From the NCBI GenBank assembly GCA_029938985.1, contig JAOZTW010000014.1:1605-22229 (forward strand): a DNA stretch of 20,625 nt, read 5' to 3'. This document shows, one piece after another, positions 15,719 through 20,625 of this stretch (its first letter is position 1; each line of letters starts with the position of its first letter). The notes beneath the pieces were generated by a model, which was not told where the DNA came from, did no database searches, and worked only from the letters and a program-made list of their open reading frames with translations. A program made the position numbers and the translations under genes. The stretch comes from Bacteroidales bacterium (lineage in GTDB: Bacteria; Bacteroidota; Bacteroidia; Bacteroidales; JAOZQN01).

Positions 15719-15890
15719 CAGGGCTGTTGCATGCTTATATAAAATTAACTTTCAATATTCAATACTGAATTTTCAATGTTCATTTTATTTGTTTTTTACT
15801 TGAATATTGAAAATTCTATATTGAATATTGAATATTTTTTTCATAGAATTATAAATTATTATTATTAAAAAATAGCATGCAACAGCCCTG
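15719..15890. mobile_element. MITE with CAGGGCTGTTGCATGCT ends and internal heptads
   Basis: A 172-bp non-coding element with perfect 17-bp terminal inverted repeats (15719-15735 and 15874-15890). The interior is built of TTGAATA-type heptads: reversed (TTCAATA) on the left and forward on the right, so the whole element can fold. The stretch at 15793-15811 equals window bases 1-19. GGGCTGTTGCA-like termini occur in several IS groups, but no transposase is inside and no clear target duplication is seen. Confidence 0.8.
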
Positions 15891-15891
15891 T

Positions 15892-15904
15892 ATCCCACTG
15901 GGAT
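15892..15904. repeat. ATCCCACTGGGAT hairpin
   Basis: A palindrome with a central C, immediately outside the MITE. The left side of the MITE (15709-15718) has the similar TACCCCACTG, so the MITE may have landed in a REP-like repeat. Confidence 0.5.
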
Positions 15905-15970
15905 GCGTTTACTCAAATTTATATATTTCTATCAATATATTTTGTACTTCTGGTGTCGTATTTTTTATTT

Positions 15971-17065
15971 TTAGTTTTTAACACATCTAAAACCATAAGT
16001 TTTGTGTTTTGCATCTGGTGCATCAAAATTTCTAAAAAATACTTGATTTTTTTCAGAAGTAGAAGTGTAACCACCGCCACGTAGTACTTTACTGTCAGAA
16101 TCGTTTTCTACACGAGGATTTAAAAATGGAGAAAGCACATAAAAACTTTTGAAATACCAATCATCGCACCATTCCCACACATTGCCACTCATATCAAATA
16201 ATCCTAATTGATTTGGTTTTTTTGTACCAACAGAATAACAATTTGCATTCTCCCTATTTTCAGACTTACAATTGGCCACTTCTTCAAAATCATTGCTACC
16301 ACTATAAATGTAGTTATTATTCAAATTTCCTCCTCTTGCTGCAAATTCCCACTCTGCCTCGGTAGGTAATCGTTTGCCTAACGATTTTGCATAAGCATCA
16401 GCACCATACCAACTAACCTCAACTACTGGATAATCTTCAAAACCACTTTCAATAAAAAAATACAATCCTGTATATTTAATTTTTGAATTTTCATCAGAAT
16501 AATCAATATATTTGTGAACTACTTTTAGGCTAACTCTTGAAAGAAACTTAAGATACTCTCTATTTGTAACTTCATATTTATCCATATAAAATTTACTAAT
16601 GGAAACTACATGCTCTTCATTGTCAAGCTTGTGTGATTGATATTTTGTTCCCATAATAAATTTTCCTCCCTCAATTCCAATCATATTTTCGTACACATTA
16701 TGTTTAAGTTTGCAAAATTTCACCTTTTTTTTGCATTTTTCATCGGTAGGGTTGTAATACAAAATTTTTTCATAGTAAAATTTTGCATCAAAAAAGTTTT
16801 CATTTTCATACTCATATTCAGCTCTTTGTAACAAGCTGTCGCATGTATTAGAAATTATTATCATATTATTAATTTCTTTTTTTTGCTCATCTGTAATATT
16901 TTTACTTATTTTGGCTGCAGTAAAATTGTTTATTGCTTTTGAGTAATGACCAGCGTCAAAACGTTCAATTCCAAGAGAATAGAACTTACTATAACTTGTT
17001 TCTCGTGGTGGCAGAATTATTAGAATAAATTGAATTATCAAGGAAGTATAAAATATAGTTTTCAT
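15971..17065 (-). CDS. SUMF1/FGE-like domain protein with N-terminal TPR region
   Basis: A 364-aa exported or membrane-anchored protein. Residues 1-20 form a signal sequence or anchor (MKTIFYTSLIIQFILIILPP). Residues about 25-115 hold TPR-like helices (YSLGIERFDAGHYSKAINNF, then AEYEYENENFFDAKFYYEKI). Residues about 130-364 form a formylglycine-generating-enzyme-type fold: GGKFIMGT, MDKYEVTNREYLKFL, VVEVSWYGADAYAKSLGKRL, PTEAEWEFAARGG, LGLFDMSGNVWEWCDDWY, RVLRGGGY and YGFRCVKN. The region where true sulfatase-activating enzymes carry two copper-binding Cys (between RGG and GFRC) reads GGGYTSTSEKNQVFFRNF with no Cys, so conversion of sulfatase Cys to formylglycine is unlikely and no sulfatase is nearby. 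A binding or structural role, as for the GldJ/GldK-type relatives of Bacteroidota, is more plausible. A strong promoter lies at 17113-17144. Confidence 0.9.
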   Translation of the reverse strand: MKTIFYTSLIIQFILIILPPRETSYSKFYSLGIERFDAGHYSKAINNFTAAKISKNITDEQKKEINNMIIISNTCDSLLQRAEYEYENENFFDAKFYYEKILYYNPTDEKCKKKVKFCKLKHNVYENMIGIEGGKFIMGTKYQSHKLDNEEHVVSISKFYMDKYEVTNREYLKFLSRVSLKVVHKYIDYSDENSKIKYTGLYFFIESGFEDYPVVEVSWYGADAYAKSLGKRLPTEAEWEFAARGGNLNNNYIYSGSNDFEEVANCKSENRENANCYSVGTKKPNQLGLFDMSGNVWEWCDDWYFKSFYVLSPFLNPRVENDSDSKVLRGGGYTSTSEKNQVFFRNFDAPDAKHKTYGFRCVKN

Positions 17066-17112
17066 GGTGTTTGTTTATTAAATAGAAATAATTACATGCA
17101 AAGCTCACTTTA

Positions 17113-17144
17113 CAAAAGTACAACTATTGTTTTGATTATGCAAA
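17113..17144 (-). promoter_or_regulatory. Bacteroidota-type promoter for the SUMF1-like gene
   Basis: On the minus strand this is TTTG (17144-17141), 20 bases, then TACTTTTG (17120-17113), fitting TAnnTTTG. Transcription would begin near 17107, about 40 nt before the ATG at 17065. Confidence 0.65.
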
Positions 17145-17189
17145 TTTTTTTTAAATTTTAATTTATTATTTTCAAAAAATACGCTTTTA

Positions 17190-17220
17190 TTTGAATACAA
17201 AATACTTGTATTTATCTAAC
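17190..17220 (+). promoter_or_regulatory. Possible promoter with an internal palindrome
   Basis: TTTG (17190-17193) lies 19 bases before TATCTAAC, a weak -7 match. The spacer 17194-17212 is exactly AATACAA, 5 bases, TTGTATT, a perfect inverted repeat that could be an operator for the HD-related gene at 17287. Both parts are tentative. Confidence 0.3.
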
Positions 17221-17286
17221 ATACAATTGAATAAATTTAACAAATAAAATAAATATTTTTTTACAAATTTTAACACAAATACTGAA

Positions 17287-17841
17287 ATGACAGAAAGAGT
17301 TAAAGATTTATGGCATCAAGAATTGATGTGGATAGGAAACGAAGAGCTTCGTGAAAAGGTAGCAAAAACGTGGGAATTGGCTTTAGAAAGAAGTGCTTTA
17401 ACAGGCGATGATTTAAAAAAAATACCTTTCACTTTGCTTGCAGGACCAGATATGAAAGTTAGTTTTATGGCACACAAAGTAGCGGTGGTTCATATTGCTT
17501 TGGAAAGTGGGAAGAAAATGAATCATTTTTTTAAAGAAGACTTACCTGTTGATATGGACACATTAATTGCAGGAGCAATTCTTGCTGATGTAGGAAAACT
17601 TTTGGAATATGAACTTGACGAAAATGGGAAATCTTTTCAAGGAAATTATGGAAAATATTTAAGACATCCGTTTTCAGGAGTATCAATTGCCGAAGAGTGT
17701 GGAGTGCCACCAGAGGTTTGTCATATTATTGCTACTCACGCAGGTGAAGGTAATATGGTAAAAAGAACAACAGAGGCGTATATTGTACATCATGCAGATT
17801 TTATGACCTTTCTTCCTTTCAAAACAAGGTTACAAGTTTGA
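17287..17841 (+). CDS. HD-superfamily-related protein with an altered HD motif
   Basis: A 184-aa soluble protein. Its pattern is that of HD-domain metal phosphohydrolases: FMAHKVAVVHIALESGKKMN supplies the first His, then IAGAILADVGKLLEYEL, HPFSGVSIAEECG, EVCHIIATHAGEG and AYIVHHADFM supply later His and Asp positions. The defining His-Asp pair of GAILHDIGK-type motifs appears as Ala-Asp (LADVGK), so a normal two-metal centre would lack one ligand. The rest of the motif set is well kept, suggesting a distinct subfamily and not a decayed gene; I have a weak recollection of close relatives with the same ADVGK in anaerobes. No membrane or signal sequence. The stop codon sits inside a perfect stem-loop (17833-17848). 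Substrate unknown. Confidence 0.8.
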   Translation: MTERVKDLWHQELMWIGNEELREKVAKTWELALERSALTGDDLKKIPFTLLAGPDMKVSFMAHKVAVVHIALESGKKMNHFFKEDLPVDMDTLIAGAILADVGKLLEYELDENGKSFQGNYGKYLRHPFSGVSIAEECGVPPEVCHIIATHAGEGNMVKRTTEAYIVHHADFMTFLPFKTRLQV

Positions 17842-17848
17842 AAACTTG
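17833..17848 (+). terminator. Stem-loop spanning the stop codon
   Basis: CAAGTTT, GA, AAACTTG is a perfect 7-bp stem whose loop and left arm contain the TGA stop (17839-17841). No U-tract follows, so intrinsic termination is doubtful; it may instead stabilise the 3' end or belong to the neighbouring repeat. Confidence 0.35.
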
Positions 17849-18122
17849 GCATGTTTCACAAATGTAACGTTTAGGCATATTAAAATAAATAATTGACAAG
17901 TTTAATTGGAGTTATTTTTGTTTTTAACAGTTCAATAAATATAATAATATAAAGTTATTTGTATGTTTATTGAAGAAAATAAAATTAAAAAAGAACAATT
18001 TTAAATCTTTAATAATTTGTTTTAATATGCCTTATGGAACTTGAAATTTTAGAATTTACCTTTATAAATGTGCGTTTTATAATTTCTAATGTAATGTAAA
18101 GATTTACTGTTGATAAACATGC
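17848..18122. repeat. Palindromic family P, copy 4, interrupted by a MITE
   Basis: The left part (17848-17873, GGCATGTTTCACAAATGTAA) matches the arm of copy 1. The continuation at 18035-18122 holds the core (ATTTACCTTTATAAATGTG, then GTTTTATAATTTC) and a closing ATGC arm. Removing the MITE and one TTA gives about 114 bp, close to the 124 bp of copy 1. The match is by eye. Confidence 0.5.
17874..18031. mobile_element. MITE with GGCATATT ends and TTA duplication, copy 2
   Basis: 158 bp, with ends GGCATATTAAAATAAAT on the left and, reversed on the right, GGCATATTAAAACAAAT. It is flanked by TTA on both sides (17871-17873 and 18032-18034). The internal sequence is collinear with 4163-4314. It is non-coding. 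Confidence 0.87.
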
Positions 18123-18136
18123 AAAAACTCCCTATT

Positions 18137-19219
18137 TCAAACAATAAAACCACCACCTACAACATCTTTATCTTGATAAAACACAGCAGATTGACCTGGT
18201 GTTATGCTTGACACATTCTCGTAGAACTCTACTTTCACTAAACCATTTTCTTTTTTTATCCTGCTTAATACCGATTCACTTCTATATCTTATTTTTGTAT
18301 ATACTTCTAATTCATTATCAATGTTTTCGTATTTTATTAAATTAAAATTTCTAACAAACATTTCTTTTTTATACAATTCTTCTCTCGGTCCAAGTACAAC
18401 AGTATTAGTTTTTGAATCAATTTTTTGAACATAAAGTGGGTATCCCACAGCAATTTCTAAGCCTTTGCGTTGACCAATTGTATAAAATGGATAACCTTTG
18501 TGTTGTCCTAATATTTTTCCAGAACTGTCAACAAAATTTCCTCCTTTTAATTTTTGTTCTAAATCGGGTAATCTTTCTTTTAGGAAATCACGATAATCAC
18601 CTTTTTGTACAAAACAAATTTCCTGACTTTCTTTTTTTTGTGCGAGCAGTTTAAAACCATGATTTTTAGCAATTTCTCTAACTTCATCTTTTGTAAAATC
18701 ACCAAGCGGGAATAAAGTTCTCGACAAATGTTTTTGGCTTAATCCCCACAGAAAATAAGATTGATCCTTATTGCTATCCAATCCTTTCTGAAGTATATAT
18801 CTTTCATCTTTTTTAATTATTTGAGAGTAATGTCCAGTTGCTATGTAAGCACAATTTAATTCGTTTGCCTTATTAATTACAGCGTCCCATTTAAAAAAAG
18901 GATTACAAACAACGCATGGATTTGGAGTTCTACCGTTTAAATACTCATCAACAAAATTTTTAATTACATGATTATTAAATTGTTCTCTCACATCTAAGGT
19001 ATAATGTTCAAAGCCCAATTTTTTACAAAAATCTTTTGCTTCATAAAGAGCCTCTACACTACAACAGCCAGTTTTTTTTGACATGCAACTATCTGTTATA
19101 TAATCCCAAGTACGCAAAGTTAAGCCCACAAGCTCATAGCCTTGCTCTTTCAAAAGTATTGCAGATATTGAACTATCAATACCGCCACTCATGCCAATTA
19201 AAACTCTTTTATTTTCCAT
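18137..19219 (-). CDS. mnmA: tRNA-specific 2-thiouridylase MnmA
   Basis: Cytoplasmic enzyme that activates U34 of Lys, Glu and Gln tRNAs with ATP and inserts sulfur to form 2-thiouridine. The 360 aa match the usual length. The PP-loop GMSGGIDSS lies at residues 9-17. Catalytic Cys102 is in NPCVVCN and the partner Cys202 in SQEICFV. GHYSQI, SNKDQSYFLWGL, GQRKGL and the C-terminal RYRSE and GQSAVFY blocks are all present. A Cys-rich insert (SCMSKKTGCCS, residues 44-54) is typical of the Bacteroidota form. A TAACTTTG -7-like element lies at 19249-19256. The gene upstream on the same strand is a radical SAM protein 203 bp away, with repeat DNA between, so a shared transcript is uncertain. Confidence 0.97.
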   Translation of the reverse strand: MENKRVLIGMSGGIDSSISAILLKEQGYELVGLTLRTWDYITDSCMSKKTGCCSVEALYEAKDFCKKLGFEHYTLDVREQFNNHVIKNFVDEYLNGRTPNPCVVCNPFFKWDAVINKANELNCAYIATGHYSQIIKKDERYILQKGLDSNKDQSYFLWGLSQKHLSRTLFPLGDFTKDEVREIAKNHGFKLLAQKKESQEICFVQKGDYRDFLKERLPDLEQKLKGGNFVDSSGKILGQHKGYPFYTIGQRKGLEIAVGYPLYVQKIDSKTNTVVLGPREELYKKEMFVRNFNLIKYENIDNELEVYTKIRYRSESVLSRIKKENGLVKVEFYENVSSITPGQSAVFYQDKDVVGGGFIV

Positions 19220-19248
19220 GTTTTAATATTTATATTAATTCTACTTTA

Positions 19249-19256
19249 CAAAGTTA
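19249..19256 (-). promoter_or_regulatory. Possible -7 element for mnmA
   Basis: On the minus strand this reads TAACTTTG, fitting TAnnTTTG, about 30 nt before the start codon. No clear -33 TTTG is found at the expected distance. Confidence 0.4.
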
Positions 19257-19306
19257 AAATAGGTTTCATTTTGTTGGTAACCAGAATAAAATCAGGCATA
19301 TTGGAC

Positions 19307-19382
19307 TTGTAGCCAGTTGATATTTTTTTTAAAGTAATCACGAGCTAAACACGTGACAACTGGGTTTGGATATGAGCTACAA
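19307..19382. repeat. Nested REP-like inverted repeat
   Basis: TTGTAGC (19307-19313) pairs with GCTACAA (19376-19382), and CCAGTTG (19313-19319) with CAACTGG (19357-19363). GAGCTACAAGCTC around 19374-19386 is a further hairpin. It lies between the radical SAM gene and mnmA and may separate their transcripts. Confidence 0.55.
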
Positions 19383-19417
19383 GCTCGCACCAGCAAGGAG
19401 TAAACCTATTCCTGATT

Positions 19418-19434
19418 GCCGTTTACGGTGTTAT
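19418..19434 (-). repeat. TATAACACCGTAAACGG motif, copy 2, supplying a stop codon
   Basis: Reverse complement of this stretch matches 11496-11512 with one difference. It overlaps the last codons and the TAA stop (19425-19423) of the radical SAM gene, so the motif encodes the final residues ITP and the stop. Confidence 0.65.
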
Positions 19435-20409
19435 ACAATTTGTGCAAATATCAATTTGTTTTCTGTTTTTTAAAACAATATTTGCAAATTCATTAAATTT
19501 ATTATTGTTTGATAATTCAAGGATAGAATTTTTATTAACATTTCCAAAACTATATTTAGCATCTTTATCAAAACAACAAGCTAACATTTCACCATCTATT
19601 GTTATCACGGTAGAGTTCCACAAACGGTAACAATTGTTTTTTAGTTTATTTTTAAGTATGTATTTGTCGCCTTGTTTTTTATATCTACTATATTTATTAT
19701 TTTGGGGAATAAATTTACTTCCATTTTTGTAATCATAAATTTGTGCGGTTTTTAACTTTGTACTATCTACTTTTAATTTTTTTCCTAACAACAAAAAATC
19801 GTCTTTTTGATGTTCGTTTGTTCCAAGCACCAAAAACTGAAGCTCTATAAAAGGAGTTTTACTATTTAATTGGTTTTTAACACTTACCAAGTTTTTTATT
19901 CCTGTTATTACTTTATCTAATTTCCCAGTAACTCTGTATTGCTCATATACTTGCTGTGTAGTTCCGTCTACAGAAATAATTAATTTATCAAGCCCGCTTT
20001 TTATTATTTCATACGAATTGTTGAGACTCAAAAAAAGTCCATTTGTTGAAGTAGCTGTATAAATATTTTTTTTTGACGCATAATTTATTAATTCAAAAAT
20101 TTGTTTATTTATAAACGGTTCGCCCTGAAAATACAAAAATAAGTTTAATAAATACGGATAAGTTTCATCTATAATTTGAGTATAAGTATTTATAGAAATA
20201 TGTCCCTTGTTTCTATTTAAGCTACCATTTCCACTTGGACATTCAGGACATTTTAGGTTACAAATATTTGTAGGTTCAATAGATAAAGAATACGGAAGCC
20301 CCCAACGAAAACTTTTTCTTAATAATAAAGAAAAAAAATAAGAAACTTGAATTTTTACAAAGTTAATAATTTTTGTAAATGAAATTTTATTTAATATATT
20401 AAAATACAA
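19423..20409 (-). CDS. Radical SAM/SPASM-like protein with a TTG start
   Basis: A 328-aa radical SAM enzyme of unknown substrate. The cluster motif is Cys50, Cys54 and Cys57 in EPTNICNLKCPECPSGNGSL, followed by FLYFQGEPFINKQIFELI and TSTNGLFLS, where the FxGEP motif takes the usual GGEP position. LIISVDGTTQQVYEQYRVTG is the next conserved strand. The C-terminal part (NCYRLWNSTVITIDGEMLAC, then CFDKD, GNV and ICTNCI) is a SPASM/twitch-type Cys region for an auxiliary iron-sulfur cluster. There is no ATG before the cluster motif; the first usable codon is TTG at 20409, with a stop seven codons further upstream. The N-terminal 35 residues are hydrophobic and basic, possibly membrane-associated. 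A 142-bp inverted repeat begins about 20 bp upstream, so loss of an original start by insertion is possible, though the domain itself looks complete. Confidence 0.88.
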   Translation of the reverse strand: MYFNILNKISFTKIINFVKIQVSYFFSLLLRKSFRWGLPYSLSIEPTNICNLKCPECPSGNGSLNRNKGHISINTYTQIIDETYPYLLNLFLYFQGEPFINKQIFELINYASKKNIYTATSTNGLFLSLNNSYEIIKSGLDKLIISVDGTTQQVYEQYRVTGKLDKVITGIKNLVSVKNQLNSKTPFIELQFLVLGTNEHQKDDFLLLGKKLKVDSTKLKTAQIYDYKNGSKFIPQNNKYSRYKKQGDKYILKNKLKNNCYRLWNSTVITIDGEMLACCFDKDAKYSFGNVNKNSILELSNNNKFNEFANIVLKNRKQIDICTNCITP

Positions 20410-20428
20410 GATGTAATTATTTTTAATT

Positions 20429-20570
20429 TACACTAAAGTGAATTAGGTTTTCGGATTTTTTCAGTAGCCCCATCCTTTAGGTCGGGGATACGTAAAATAA
20501 AACAAATGAGGACTTTAGTCCTTTACTAAAACAATATATAATATCCGAAAACCTTATTCACTTTAGTATA
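20429..20570. repeat. 142-bp inverted-repeat element with internal hairpins
   Basis: Arms 20432-20456 and 20543-20567 are inverted repeats agreeing at 24 of 25 positions (starting ACTAAAGTGAATTAGG), and the similarity extends outwards to TAY. Inside are CCCCATCC/GGTCGGGG (20468-20487) and AGGACTTTAGTCCT (20509-20522), both REP-like hairpins. It is immediately upstream of the radical SAM start and contains no gene. Confidence 0.85.
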
Positions 20571-20571
20571 A

Positions 20572-20595
20572 TACTGAAAAGTCGGGAAAACTTTT
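20572..20595. repeat. 24-bp hairpin repeat, copy 2
   Basis: Exact reverse complement of 3396-3419. It starts two bases outside the 142-bp inverted-repeat element. Confidence 0.75.
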
Positions 20596-20625
20596 CTTGT
20601 GACAATTAACTATATGATTTTCAAT

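Larger units (their letters stand above)
15201..15970. other. Long region without an intact gene
   Basis: Contains a palindrome pair (15217-15332), a 5'-truncated transposase remnant (15366-15656), a MITE (15719-15890) and an ATCCCACTGGGAT hairpin (15892-15904), then about 65 bp of plain AT-rich sequence before the stop codon of the SUMF1-like gene. Confidence 0.75.

Noticed and set aside
20429..20570. A riboswitch or tRNA upstream of the radical SAM gene
   Set aside because: The fold is explained by long inverted arms and REP-like hairpins; no cloverleaf or known aptamer core could be recognised.

Overview
The window is about 20.6 kb of very AT-rich DNA. It reads as the chromosome of a member of the Bacteroidota (order not determinable). 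The supporting signs are: start codons without clear Shine-Dalgarno sequences; promoters of the TTTG-N19/20-TAnnTTTG type upstream of two genes; a TPR sensor kinase paired with an OmpR-type regulator; a 13-residue-repeat secreted protein that looks like the Bacteroidota family DUF6150; and an MnmA with a Cys-rich insert near residues 45-53. No phage, CRISPR, tRNA or rRNA genes were seen.

Layout. 1-2946: a TTGAATR heptad array, then a two-gene signalling operon (TPR histidine kinase and response regulator). 2947-4344: a repeat-rich stretch with a decayed zinc-ribbon transposase-like remnant, a small secreted repeat protein (minus strand), a palindromic element and a MITE. 4345-7225: a large YfhO-type membrane protein followed by a small helical protein (minus). 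7787-10327: two exported plus-strand proteins, a PQQ-type beta-propeller and a LolA-like/DUF1579-like protein, each followed almost at its stop codon by the same inverted repeat. 10601-11389: uppP, the undecaprenyl pyrophosphate phosphatase, flanked by 66-67 bp direct repeats. 11770-12846: an ACR3 arsenite exporter (minus). 12981-14456: an adenylate cyclase fused to an HD phosphohydrolase domain (minus), divergent from an O-methyltransferase at 14568-15200. 15201-15970: a palindrome pair, a 5'-truncated transposase remnant and a second type of MITE. 15971-17065: a TPR plus SUMF1-like protein (minus). 17287-17841: an HD-related protein. 18137-19219: mnmA (minus). 19423-20409: a radical SAM/SPASM protein with a TTG start (minus), with a 142 bp inverted repeat just upstream.

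Most genes look like single housekeeping or accessory units and not one coordinated pathway. The clear transcription units are the kinase/regulator pair (3-nt gap) and the YfhO protein with its small partner (13-nt gap). The most distinctive property of the window is its intergenic DNA. Several unrelated repeat families recur here: TTGAATR and TAATTCY heptads, ATTGAAYN octads, a roughly 100-125 bp palindromic element in four copies, a TWA-target MITE in two copies, and REP-like hairpins. Several sit exactly at stop codons, and one copy of the palindromic element is split by a MITE. The most interesting gene is the cyclase-HD fusion, which combines the residues expected for cAMP synthesis with a phosphodiesterase-like HNx2H...HDx2H pattern.
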